DNA of 64,000 nucleotides from Pelomonas sp. SE-A7. Its GTDB lineage: Bacteria > Pseudomonadota > Gammaproteobacteria > Burkholderiales > Burkholderiaceae_C. The notes under the pieces are model-generated. The model did no database searches. It saw only the letters and a list, made by a program, of their open reading frames with translations, and had not been told where the DNA came from. The stretch covers positions 1,736,001-1,800,000 of the forward strand of contig NZ_JAUASW010000001.1 in assembly GCF_030345705.1 (NCBI RefSeq), written 5' to 3'. This document shows, one piece after another, positions 41,765 to 51,939 of the stretch; the first letter of the stretch is position 1; each line of letters starts with the position of its first letter. The position numbers were made by a program, and so were the translations under genes.

Positions 41765-43681
41765 TCAGCCGCGCCCCAGGCTGAAGCCCGCAACGACCTG
41801 ACGCAGTGCCTGGGCCTGCAGGTCCAGGCTGGCGGTGGCGGCCTGCGTCTGCTCGACCAGGGCTGCATTCTGCTGTGTCATCTCGTCGAGCTGGCCGACC
41901 GCAATATTGATCTGGTCCATGCCCTGGTGCTGCTCGCCGCTGGCCCGGTTGATCTCCTGGATCAGGCCCGAGAGCCGCTGCACCTGGCCGACCAGCTCGC
42001 TCATGCTTGCGCCGGCCTGGCCGACCAGGCTGCTGCCCTGGGCCACGCCTTCGCCGTTGTCGCGGATCAGCGCAGAAATCTCCTTGGCCGCCAGGGCACT
42101 GCGCTGGGCCAGGCTGCGCACCTCGCCGGCCACGACCGCAAAGCCGCGGCCCTGTTCGCCGGCGCGCGCCGCCTCGACCGCGGCATTGAGCGCCAGGATA
42201 TTGGTCTGGAAGGCGATGCCGTCGATCACGCCGATGATGTCGGCCATCTTCAGCGAGCGCTGGCTGATGCCGGCCATGGTGTCCACGACCTGCCCTACCA
42301 CCGCGCCGCCGGCCGAGGCCGCGGCACTGGCGGCGCGAGCCAGCTCATCGGCCTGGCTCGCATGCTGGGCGTTCGAGGCAATGGCCGAACCCATCTGCTC
42401 CAGCGACGCCGCGGTCTGCTGCAGGTTGGCAGCCTGCTGCTCGATGCGGCCCGACAGATCGGCATTGCCCTGCGCAATCTCGCTGGAGGCCAGGGCCACG
42501 GCTTCGCTGGATCGCTGCACCTCGCGCACCTGGCCGGCCAGCTGCCCCATGGCGTCGCCCAGCGCGCCGGCCATGCGCCCCAGTTCGTCGCGCGACTGCA
42601 CCTGCACCCCGCTGCCCAGCTCACCGCGGGCCAGCGCCTCGGCCGCCTGCAGGGCCGCGGCCACGCTGGTACCCAGGCTGCGGCTGATCAGCAGCATCAG
42701 CCACAGCCCGAGTGCCACGGCTCCGACCAAGAGGCCGGCCAGGCCGGCGATCTGCCGGCGCTCGGCCGCAACCCGCTGCTGCAGACGCTTGTCCACCTCG
42801 ACCAGCGTGGCGAACACCAGCTCGAACTGCGCGTCGATGGCGACCGTCGCCTGTTTGTAGAAGTCGGCCGCCGCCAGCGTCGGAGTCTCGGCGGTGATCA
42901 GCTGCTCGCGGGCCAGGCCCAGCACGCCACCCGCAAGGGTGCCCGCGTCGTTGGCTGCCAGCCGGTCCAGGCCCTTGTCCAGGACGGCGGCCCGCTGCAG
43001 CTGGCGCGAGGCCTGGCCACCGGCCGACTGCGCCTGTTCGGCCACGGCGCCGAGCAGGGCCTTGTCCTCCGGCCTGACCTCGCCTTGCTTGAGCAGCAGC
43101 GTGCCGCGCCCGCGCAGCCGGCCCAGCATTTCGGCCGCCCGCGGCAGGGGCACGGCGGCCGCGGCCACCAGGTGGTAGCTGGCCGCTTCGGCGTCGCGCT
43201 GCAAGCCGCTGCCGTCGATCAGCAGTTCCTGCAGCTGCAGCAGATCCTCGACCAGGCCGGTGTGGCGGGCGAAACTCTGCGGCGGCTTGATCGCCGCGCC
43301 CTCGACATCCCGGCGCAGGGCGTTCCATTGCTCGCGCAGCTTGCCGACCTGGGCCTTGGCTTCGGCCTGGGCCGTCGCCGCGTCCTGCAGATGCTGCCAG
43401 CCGCTCTCGACGGCTTCCGACGTCGCGCGCCGCGCGTCCGCAACGCTGCCGTCGCCGCCCAGCTGCAGATTGGCCTGGGCCCGGTGGCGCTGCACCTGTT
43501 GCAGCAGCTTGAGCAATTCGGTGATGGGCGCCAGGGCCTGCGCCTGGACCTGGGCCCGCTCCAGGCCGTTCCAGCTGCCGCGCAGCAGGACCAGCGCCGG
43601 TGGCAGCGCCATCAAGAGGGCCAGCAGGCCGATCAGGGCCAGCTTCTGCCAGATCTGCAGGTTGGCGATCCAGGACTTCAT
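41765..43681 (-). CDS. Methyl-accepting chemotaxis protein, large periplasmic sensor
   Basis: 638 residues. Transmembrane 1 at about 14-35 and 2 near 315 enclose an all-helical periplasmic region of about 280 residues (two four-helix bundles by length). HAMP and the signalling coil with EAARAGEQGRGFAVVAGEVR follow. ATG at 43681 has a GGGAG site; an upstream ATG 21 bases away is less likely. It diverges from the periplasmic binding protein gene, 97 bases apart. Confidence 0.92.
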   Translation of the reverse strand: MKSWIANLQIWQKLALIGLLALLMALPPALVLLRGSWNGLERAQVQAQALAPITELLKLLQQVQRHRAQANLQLGGDGSVADARRATSEAVESGWQHLQDAATAQAEAKAQVGKLREQWNALRRDVEGAAIKPPQSFARHTGLVEDLLQLQELLIDGSGLQRDAEAASYHLVAAAAVPLPRAAEMLGRLRGRGTLLLKQGEVRPEDKALLGAVAEQAQSAGGQASRQLQRAAVLDKGLDRLAANDAGTLAGGVLGLAREQLITAETPTLAAADFYKQATVAIDAQFELVFATLVEVDKRLQQRVAAERRQIAGLAGLLVGAVALGLWLMLLISRSLGTSVAAALQAAEALARGELGSGVQVQSRDELGRMAGALGDAMGQLAGQVREVQRSSEAVALASSEIAQGNADLSGRIEQQAANLQQTAASLEQMGSAIASNAQHASQADELARAASAAASAGGAVVGQVVDTMAGISQRSLKMADIIGVIDGIAFQTNILALNAAVEAARAGEQGRGFAVVAGEVRSLAQRSALAAKEISALIRDNGEGVAQGSSLVGQAGASMSELVGQVQRLSGLIQEINRASGEQHQGMDQINIAVGQLDEMTQQNAALVEQTQAATASLDLQAQALRQVVAGFSLGRG

Positions 43682-43778
43682 GTCTTTCTCCCTGAGTGGC
43701 ATGGACTGTCACGCCGGTGAACGCAACTCGCATGCCAGACGTGCAGAATCGATCCATCGTTCCCCGGAGGCAAGACCC

Positions 43779-44870
43779 ATGCGTGTCCGCACGCTATTGC
43801 TGCTGTACCTGATCGCATGGACAGGCGAAGCGCTGTCGCAGACCGTCGCCTTCATCAACCCCGGCCGCTCTGACGAACCTTTCTGGCTCGGCGCCAGCCA
43901 GGCCATGCAGGCGGCGGCGCACAGCCTGGCGGTCCCGCTGGAGGTGCTCTACGCGGAGCGTGAACCGGAACGGGCACTGCAGCTGGCCCGCGACATCGCG
44001 GCCCGCCCGGCGGGCCAGCGGCCGGACTACGTGATCCTGGTCAACGAGAAGAACACCCTGGTCGAGAACGCCCGGGTGCTGGGCGCGGCCGGCATCAAGA
44101 GCTTTGCGGCCTTCAGCGGCCTGCTGCCCCGCGAGCGCGAGCGCTGGGCACCCCGCCAGGGCCTGCCCCAGCTGCAGGGCAGCCTGGAGCCGCAGGCCGA
44201 GGACGCCGGCTATCTGACCGCCCGCGCCCTGATCCGCCAGGCCCTGGCCGACCGCGGCACGCCGCGCGGCCAGAAGCTGCAGATGTTGGCCATCAGCGGC
44301 GACCGCACGACGCCGGTCTCCATCCAGCGCAACGAAGGCCTGCGCCGCGCGGTGGCCGAATCCCCGGAGGTCGAGCTGGTCCAGCAGTCCTTTGCCGATT
44401 GGCGGCGCGACCTGGCGGCCGAGGCCATGAGCGGCCTGCTTGCCCGCCATCCGCAGGCCCGGCTACTCTGGACCGGCAGCGACCTGATGGCCTTCGGCGC
44501 CATGGACGCCATCGAAGCCGCCGGCCAGCAGGTCGTCCGCGACTGGCGCATCTCCAGCATCAACACCAGCAACGAAGCCATGAAGGCCGTGCTCGACGGT
44601 CGGCTGAAGGCCCTGGCCGGCGGCCATTTCCTGGCCGGTGCCTGGGCCCTGGTGATGGTCTACGACCAGGCCCATGGCCACGACTTCGCGGCCGACGAGG
44701 GCACGGACCTGGTCAGGCCCATGTTCATGCTGTTCGGCAAGGCCGAAGCCCAGCGCTTCCTGAACCGCTTCGGCCCGGGCATGCCGCAGCTGGATTTCAG
44801 GCCCTACAGCAAGGCGCTCAATCCCAAGCTCAAGCAGTACAGGTTCGAGATTGGGGAGTTGCTGCGCTGA
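43779..44870 (+). CDS. Periplasmic substrate-binding protein (sugar type 1 fold)
   Basis: 363 residues. Signal peptide (about 1-20). The body fits the periplasmic binding protein type 1 (RbsB-like) pattern: TVAFINPGRSDEPFW, a central hinge, and GSDLMAFGAMDAIEAAG. GGAGG lies 7 bases before the ATG. No permease or ATPase lies nearby, so it could serve the divergent chemoreceptor or another sensor instead of a transporter. Ligand unknown. Confidence 0.8.
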   Translation: MRVRTLLLLYLIAWTGEALSQTVAFINPGRSDEPFWLGASQAMQAAAHSLAVPLEVLYAEREPERALQLARDIAARPAGQRPDYVILVNEKNTLVENARVLGAAGIKSFAAFSGLLPRERERWAPRQGLPQLQGSLEPQAEDAGYLTARALIRQALADRGTPRGQKLQMLAISGDRTTPVSIQRNEGLRRAVAESPEVELVQQSFADWRRDLAAEAMSGLLARHPQARLLWTGSDLMAFGAMDAIEAAGQQVVRDWRISSINTSNEAMKAVLDGRLKALAGGHFLAGAWALVMVYDQAHGHDFAADEGTDLVRPMFMLFGKAEAQRFLNRFGPGMPQLDFRPYSKALNPKLKQYRFEIGELLR

Positions 44871-44877
44871 CGAGCCT

Positions 44878-44965
44878 TAGTAGCGCCCCGACAGCGCGCT
44901 CTAGTAGCGCCCCGACAGCGCGCTTTAGTAGCGCCCCGACAGCGCGCTTTAGTAGCGCCCTGTCG
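44878..44965. repeat. 24-base tandem repeat, three full copies and a part
   Basis: Units start at 44878, 44902 and 44926 with TAGTAGCGCCCCGACAGCGC and differ at only one position; a partial copy with a changed end follows to 44965. The last unit and the changed end pair as a hairpin (GACAG with CTGTC). It lies at the convergent end of the binding protein and phospholipase genes and overlaps the phospholipase stop. Confidence 0.85.
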
Positions 44966-46247
44966 CTCCAGCCACCCTCAGGTAGACATAGGCCATCCAG
45001 GCCACCAGGCCGCGGCGCAGCATGCCGCGCAGGCCGGCCTCGCCCTCGGCCGGATGGCCGACCCGGCGCGACTCGCCGATGGCGGTCTCGAACTCGGCCG
45101 CCAGCGCCGCGGTGAAACCGGCATCGCGGACGATGACGTTGGACTCCAGGTTCAGGAGCAGGGACAGCGGATCGATGTTGGAGCTGCCCACCGTGGCCCA
45201 GCCGCCGTCGACCACGGCCACCTTGGCATGCAGATAGGCCGGCAGGTATTCGTAGATCTGCACCCCATGGCCCAGCAGCTCGGCATAGAGCGCATGGGCG
45301 GCCATGGCGGCAATGCGGTAGTCCACCTTGCCCTGCAGCAGCAGGCGCACTTGCACGCCGCGCCGCGCCGCGTCGCGCAGCGCGCGCCGGAAGGCATTGC
45401 CGGGATAGAAGTACGGCGTGATCAGGTCGACCCGTTCGCGCGAGGCGCGGATCGCGTCTATGTAGGCCCGCTCGATCATGCGGCGCTGGCGCAGGTTGTC
45501 GCGCAGCACGAAGGCGGCGCAGACCGGGGGCAGGTCTTGCCAGGCACCATCGCGGCGCTTGCCGCGCGGCATGCGCAGGCGGCGCAGCAGGCCGCGCAGC
45601 CGCGACATCGGCTCAGGGCTGCGCACCAGGGCCTGCAGTTCCTCGCCGAAGTCGCGCCCCAGCCAGGCGCGGGTCCAGACCGCCCGAGCTGCCTGCTCAA
45701 TGGGCTCGACCACCGGCCCTCGCAGCGCCACGGCGAAATCCAGGCGCGGCGTGTCGGTAGGGCCGTGGTTCAGGTCGACCCGGTCGTCGATGATGTTGAT
45801 GCCGCCTACGAAGGCGGTCACACCATCGACCACGCAAAGCTTCTGGTGCAGCCGCCGCAGCTGGCCCGGCTGCAGCCAGCGCCACCAGCGGTCTATGGGC
45901 CGGAACACGGCCAGCACCACCGCGCTGCCGGCCAGTTGCTCGCGCAGCCAGTCCAGGCTGGCCTTGGAGCCAAAGCCATCGACCACCACCCTCACCCGCA
46001 CACCGCGCGCGGCCGCCGCGCGCAAGGCCGCAACGGTGCGCGTGCCGGCCGCGTCATGGTGAAAGATGTAGGTGGCCAACCAGACTTCGTGGCGCGCCGC
46101 CGCGATGGCCTGCTCCTGGGCCGGGAACAGCTCGTCGCCGCCGCGCAGCAGGTGCACCTCGTTGCGGCCGAGGAACTCGGGCAGGCGGGCGGCATGCCGG
46201 TGGATCAGCGGCTCGGCATCCGGCGTCAGTCCCAACCAATCTCTCAC
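44949..46247 (-). CDS. clsB: Cardiolipin synthase B-type phospholipase D
   Basis: 432 residues. Two HKD motifs: LHQKLCVVDG (about 135) and LHAKVAVVDGGWATVGSSNIDP (about 345). It makes cardiolipin or related lipids from phosphatidylglycerol at the inner membrane. There is no N-terminal membrane pair, as in ClsB. The stop lies inside the tandem repeat. Start ATG overlaps the stop of the EEP-family gene (ATGA). Confidence 0.87.
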   Translation of the reverse strand: MRDWLGLTPDAEPLIHRHAARLPEFLGRNEVHLLRGGDELFPAQEQAIAAARHEVWLATYIFHHDAAGTRTVAALRAAAARGVRVRVVVDGFGSKASLDWLREQLAGSAVVLAVFRPIDRWWRWLQPGQLRRLHQKLCVVDGVTAFVGGINIIDDRVDLNHGPTDTPRLDFAVALRGPVVEPIEQAARAVWTRAWLGRDFGEELQALVRSPEPMSRLRGLLRRLRMPRGKRRDGAWQDLPPVCAAFVLRDNLRQRRMIERAYIDAIRASRERVDLITPYFYPGNAFRRALRDAARRGVQVRLLLQGKVDYRIAAMAAHALYAELLGHGVQIYEYLPAYLHAKVAVVDGGWATVGSSNIDPLSLLLNLESNVIVRDAGFTAALAAEFETAIGESRRVGHPAEGEAGLRGMLRRGLVAWMAYVYLRVAGATGRY

Positions 46248-47059
46248 GGCTCGCCGAGCTCCAGCTCGGCCACCAGGGGCAGGTGGTCGGACATGCGCCG
46301 CCAGGCCTGGCCGCGCGGCACCTGCATGGACACGCAGTGCAGGCCGCGCATGTAGATGCGGTCCAGCGTGAACACCGGCACTATCGACGGGAAGGTGGCC
46401 GGCGGTTTGCGGCCGTCGGGCGGCACGGCCCGGTGCAGGCCGGCCGCGCGCATCGGTACGTCAAGCTTTTCGCCCCAGTCATTGAAGTCCCCGGCCACCA
46501 CAAGGGGCAGCTGCGGCGGCACCTCGGTGGCGATGTAGGCAGCCAGGCGCTCGACCTGGCGCATGCGGCTGGCGTGGATCAGGCCCAGGTGGGCCACGAT
46601 GGCGTGGACCTCGATGCCGTTCCAGACCAGGGGCACATGCAGCAGGCCACGCTGCTCGAAGCGATGGTCCGACACATCATGGTGGCCGACCTCGCCCAGC
46701 GGCCAGCGCGACAGCAGGGCATTGCCGTGCTCGCCATGCTTGGTCACGGCGTTCGTGCGGTAGGCCACCTCGTAGCCCTCGGGTGCCAGGAAGTCGGCCT
46801 GGCCCTGGTCGGGCCAGCCGAACCAGGTGCGCTGGAACTGTCGGGCCTCGGCATGGTGGAAATGCCTCACCTCCTGCAGGAACACCAGGTCGGCGTCCAG
46901 CGCCTCGACGCCCAGGCCCAGGTTGTGGATCTCCAGCCGCTTGGCCCGGCCGAAGCCGCGCACGCCCTTGTGGATGTTGTACGTGGCGACGCGCAGATGC
47001 GGGCTCAGGATGCTGGTGGGCGCACTCAGCTGAGACGGGCGGAAATGCGGTCGCCTCAT
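46244..47059 (-). CDS. Endonuclease/exonuclease/phosphatase family protein
   Basis: 271 residues. EEP-fold hydrolase: TYNIHKGVRG, LQEVR, GDFNDW and SDHLPLVAE are the metal-binding and catalytic blocks. Almost always next to clsB in betaproteobacteria and coupled to it here by ATGA; a phospholipid-related role is inferred. Start at 47059 excludes an Arg-rich upstream extension. Confidence 0.87.
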   Translation of the reverse strand: MRRPHFRPSQLSAPTSILSPHLRVATYNIHKGVRGFGRAKRLEIHNLGLGVEALDADLVFLQEVRHFHHAEARQFQRTWFGWPDQGQADFLAPEGYEVAYRTNAVTKHGEHGNALLSRWPLGEVGHHDVSDHRFEQRGLLHVPLVWNGIEVHAIVAHLGLIHASRMRQVERLAAYIATEVPPQLPLVVAGDFNDWGEKLDVPMRAAGLHRAVPPDGRKPPATFPSIVPVFTLDRIYMRGLHCVSMQVPRGQAWRRMSDHLPLVAELELGEP

Positions 47060-47061
47060 CG

Positions 47062-47526
47062 CTAGTCTCCGGTGGCTGCGAAGCGGGGCAGTTGCAGCAC
47101 GGCCTCGGCATTGGACGGCGAGAAGCACAGGTCGGCTGCCTCGCGCCAGGGCAGCCAGCGGTACTGCAGATGCTCGCGCGGCGCCAGCTGCACCGCCTGC
47201 ACCGAGGGCACGCGCAGGCCGAACACATGCTCGGTGTTCTGGGTCACGCCCGGCGCATAGCGGTGGCGCCAGACCGGGTAGATCTCGTAGATATTGGACA
47301 GTTGCCAGTCCAGCAGCTCGCCGCCAGCTATGCCGGTCTCCTCGAAGACCTCGCGCCGGGCCGTGGCCTCCAGCGGTTCGTCGGGCGCGTCCAGCGAGCC
47401 GGTGACGCTCTGCCAGTAGCCGGGCCGGTCGGCCCGTTCGAGCATCAGCACCTGCAGGTCCGGCGTGTGGATCACGACCAGGACCGACTCGGGAATCTTG
47501 TAGTTCGGACGCTCAGCTACCGTCAT
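47062..47526 (-). CDS. nudB: Dihydroneopterin triphosphate diphosphatase
   Basis: 154 residues. Nudix hydrolase of folate synthesis, removing pyrophosphate from dihydroneopterin triphosphate. The Nudix box GSLDAPDEPLEATARREVFEETG is clear in pattern (G x5 E x7 REVxEExG). Start is uncertain: 47526 gives the conserved N-terminus, with alternatives at 47538 (ATG) and at 47556 (TTG, overlapping the preceding stop). Confidence 0.88.
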   Translation of the reverse strand: MTVAERPNYKIPESVLVVIHTPDLQVLMLERADRPGYWQSVTGSLDAPDEPLEATARREVFEETGIAGGELLDWQLSNIYEIYPVWRHRYAPGVTQNTEHVFGLRVPSVQAVQLAPREHLQYRWLPWREAADLCFSPSNAEAVLQLPRFAATGD

Positions 47527-47552
47527 GCCGGGAAGCATAGCGGTATCTGTAG

Positions 47553-48743
47553 TCAAGACGCCATCTGCTGAAGGCCTTGCTGGAGCAGGTGCTCGACCCG
47601 CGAGGCGGTGCGCAGCAGCTCGGCCTGGGTGGAGGCATGGACCTCGCTGCTGGGCAGGCCGCGCACATGGCGGGTCAGTCCGTCGAGCTCGCCCAGCGCG
47701 CGGCGCAGCAGGCCGGCCAGTTCCCCGGCCGGGACCGGCGTGCCGGGTGGCAGTTCCTCGTCGAAGCGGATCAGCGCCTCCAGCAGACCCGGCAGCTCGG
47801 TCTGGCTCAAGGTGCCTTCCAGCTGCTGGCGCTGCTGGGCGTGGTACCAGCTGGGGCCGAACTCGCCTTGCGCCTGCATCAGCTCGGCCAGGCGGCCATG
47901 GGCCTGGGCCTGCAGCGAGCGCGATTGCAAGGCCTCGGCCAGGCTCAGCACCGAGCCGGCCGCCGCCAGGGCCGCATCGCCGCTTTGCAACTCGGCCTGC
48001 AGCATCAGCGTCTGCGCCTGCAGCCAGCGGTAGCCGCAGCGCTGGGCCAGGGCCTGACCTTGCTGGGCCAGCTGCAAGGCCTCGGCCGCCTCGCCGCTGT
48101 CGCGGGCGCAGCGGGCGCGGTGCCAGGTCGCCTCGGCCTCGTAGTCCCTATGACCGACAGCCCGGGCCGCAGCCAGGGCTTCATCCAGCAGCGGCAAGGC
48201 CGCCTGCGGGCCCTGTGTGGCGCGCAGCGAGACCGCGCGGTTCAGGGCGACCTTGGCATGCAGGTAGGCGTCGGTGGCCAGGCGCGGGTAATGGCGCTCG
48301 GCCAGATCCAGCACGCGGCCGCCGCGGGCCCAGTCGCCCAGCGCGTAGCAGAGGTGGGTGAGGCCTATGCGGGCCAGGCAGGCGGCGCGGCTGTCGTCGG
48401 CCCCCCAGTCCAGGCTCTGGCTCCAGGCCTGGCAGGCCTGCACATAGTCGCCGCGCTGGTAATGCAGCCGGCCCAGGGCCTCGCTCAGATCGGCCGCCTC
48501 GGGCAATGCGCGCTGGGAGCGTGCATCCTGCAGCGCCTGTTGAAGCTCGGCCTGCAGCTCGGCCGCGCGCCCCCAGCGTTCCAGCACGAAGAACACGCCC
48601 TGCAGGGCGGCCCGGCCCAGCTGCGGGTCGGCGGCATGGATCTGCGGGCGCAGCCGCTGCAAGGCCCAGCCCGGATGGCGCATCAGCACGCGCTCCCAGC
48701 GTGTGCTGTCCCGTTTGCTGCGCGCCCTTGTACTGCTGTTCAT
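47553..48743 (-). CDS. TPR-like helical repeat protein
   Basis: 396 residues, Ala/Leu/Gln-rich with repeated paired helices (for example ALGRLHYQRGDYVQACQAW and ARIGLTHLCYALGDWARG), the layout of tetratricopeptide scaffolds. No enzymatic domain, signal peptide or membrane segment. Start ATG 48743 chosen over an upstream one at 48788. Partner unknown. Confidence 0.65.
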   Translation of the reverse strand: MNSSTRARSKRDSTRWERVLMRHPGWALQRLRPQIHAADPQLGRAALQGVFFVLERWGRAAELQAELQQALQDARSQRALPEAADLSEALGRLHYQRGDYVQACQAWSQSLDWGADDSRAACLARIGLTHLCYALGDWARGGRVLDLAERHYPRLATDAYLHAKVALNRAVSLRATQGPQAALPLLDEALAAARAVGHRDYEAEATWHRARCARDSGEAAEALQLAQQGQALAQRCGYRWLQAQTLMLQAELQSGDAALAAAGSVLSLAEALQSRSLQAQAHGRLAELMQAQGEFGPSWYHAQQRQQLEGTLSQTELPGLLEALIRFDEELPPGTPVPAGELAGLLRRALGELDGLTRHVRGLPSSEVHASTQAELLRTASRVEHLLQQGLQQMAS

Positions 48744-48810
48744 GCCCTCGGTCCTGCCTGTCTGGGGAAGATGAATGGCCGCAAGCATAGCGAAGGCGGC
48801 ACCATCAACG

Positions 48811-48836
48811 ACAAGGGCGCCCGCAGGCGCCCTTGT
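48811..48836 (-). terminator. Strong hairpin after aspS
   Basis: Perfect 11-base arms ACAAGGGCGCC (48811-48821) and GGCGCCCTTGT (48826-48836) with a four-base loop, 21 bases past the aspS stop. The T-run on the minus strand is weak, so termination may be partial. Confidence 0.6.
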
Positions 48837-48857
48837 TCCGGTCGTCAGCCCGGCTGC

Positions 48858-50654
<1,797 letters not shown>

Positions 50655-50784
50655 GATTGATTCACTCCAGATTCGGGAAAGGACCACGGCAGTCGGGTCC
50701 ACAAGACTTGTCGTTCGGGGCGCGGCGGGCTGCTTTGAAAGCCCTCAGGACTGAGCGTTTGCGGGATTCGTTGCTTCGGTTCGC

Positions 50785-51462
50785 TCAGCCCCGCGGATTC
50801 GATGGGGCGGGCTGATTGGGCTCGCCCGGATGCGGATGTTGCTGGGTCTCGCTGGCCGGGGCCACCACACCCATGGAGATGATGTGCTTGAGCGCCTCGT
50901 CCACGCTCATGCCGAGCGGCCGCATCGCGGCCTTGGGCATCATCAGGAAGAAGCCCGAGGTCGGGTTGGGCGTGGTCGGCACGTAGACGCTGACATGCTC
51001 TTCCTCGAAATGCTCCGCCGCGGCCTTGGACGGCGCGCCGGTGACAAAGCCTATGGTCCAGGAGCCGGCATGCGGGTACTGCACCAGCACGGCTTCGCGG
51101 AAGGCATTGCCGCTGCTCGAGAACAGGGTGTCCGACACCTGCTTCACCGAGCTGTAGATCGACTTGACGATGGGAATCTTGTAGAGCAGCTTGTCCCACT
51201 GCCCCAGCAGCCATTGACCGAAGATGTTGGCCACCAGCACGCCGGTCAGCGTGACCAGCAGCAGGAGAATCAGCGGGCCCAGACCGGGGATGTTGGCCAG
51301 CTCGTCCACATGGGGAGCGACGGCCTGGGGCAGGACGGCCTTGGAGGCCTTGAGCATCAGGCCGAACACGCCATTGACGATGCTGAGCGCCGACAGCAGC
51401 ACCCAGATGGTCACGCCCAACGGCAGCCAGGCCAGCAGTCCGGTGATCAGGTATTTGCGCAC
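50785..51462 (-). CDS. DUF502 inner-membrane protein
   Basis: 225 residues. Two hydrophobic segments near the N-terminus (about 5-25 and 50-75), then a conserved soluble part (YKIPIVKSIYSSVKQV...VLVQYPHAGSWTIGF). Start codon is GTG at 51462, with AAGG 6 bases upstream; no ATG is available between it and the fmdB stop. The C-terminus is a Pro/His-rich tail. Function unknown; often next to aspS and fmdB in betaproteobacteria. Confidence 0.88.
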   Translation of the reverse strand: MRKYLITGLLAWLPLGVTIWVLLSALSIVNGVFGLMLKASKAVLPQAVAPHVDELANIPGLGPLILLLLVTLTGVLVANIFGQWLLGQWDKLLYKIPIVKSIYSSVKQVSDTLFSSSGNAFREAVLVQYPHAGSWTIGFVTGAPSKAAAEHFEEEHVSVYVPTTPNPTSGFFLMMPKAAMRPLGMSVDEALKHIISMGVVAPASETQQHPHPGEPNQPAPSNPRG

Positions 51463-51484
51463 GGCGGCCTTGTCGGTTCTTGAA

Positions 51485-51772
51485 TCAGTGGCAGGCGCAG
51501 GAGCCGCCGCAGGCCGCAGGAGCCGCAGCCGGAGCCGCTGCTTCGGCCGGTGCAGCCGCCGGGGCCGCGGAGGCCGTGCCGCTGGACGAGCCGCCCTTGA
51601 AGTCGGTGGCATACCAGCCCGAGCCCTTGAGCTGGAAGCCGGCGGCGGTGATCTGCTTGGAGAAGGACTCGGCTCCGCAGGCCGGGCAGGTGCTCAGCGG
51701 TGCGTCGGACATTTTCTGCAGCACGTCCTTGGCATGGCCACAGGCATCGCAGCGGTAGGCGTAGATCGGCAT
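51485..51772 (-). CDS. FmdB-family zinc ribbon protein
   Basis: 95 residues. N-terminal zinc ribbon MPIYAYRCDACGH...STCPACGAE (two CxxC pairs), then a GWYATDFK block, and an Ala/Pro-rich tail ending in CGGSCACH, which adds three more Cys. Putative regulatory protein; role unknown. Followed 22 bases later by the DUF502 gene. Confidence 0.9.
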   Translation of the reverse strand: MPIYAYRCDACGHAKDVLQKMSDAPLSTCPACGAESFSKQITAAGFQLKGSGWYATDFKGGSSSGTASAAPAAAPAEAAAPAAAPAACGGSCACH

Positions 51773-51860
51773 GGAGCTTCTAAGGCCTTGAAACAAAAGG
51801 CGAAATTATAGGGGAGGCCTCCGGGCCGAGCGCCGGGCCGCTCCCAAGCCGGCCCGTCGT

Positions 51861-51932
51861 GACAATGCAGGACGGTCCGGCCGGCCTGCATTGTCGTCCC
51901 CTCGGGGGACCGGCCAAGGTACACCTTGGCCG
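51861..51932. terminator. Two strong hairpins after the sodium symporter gene
   Basis: Hairpin one has arms GACAATGCAGG (51861-51871) and CCTGCATTGTC (51885-51895). Hairpin two has arms CGGCCAAGGT (51911-51920) and ACCTTGGCCG (51923-51932) with only two bases between. They lie between the symporter stop and the fmdB start. Neither has a clear T-run, so they may act as a terminator or as mRNA-protecting structures. Confidence 0.5.
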
Positions 51933-51939
51933 AGGGGTC

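Noticed and set aside
44878..44965. CRISPR array
   Set aside because: Units are directly abutting with no spacers.
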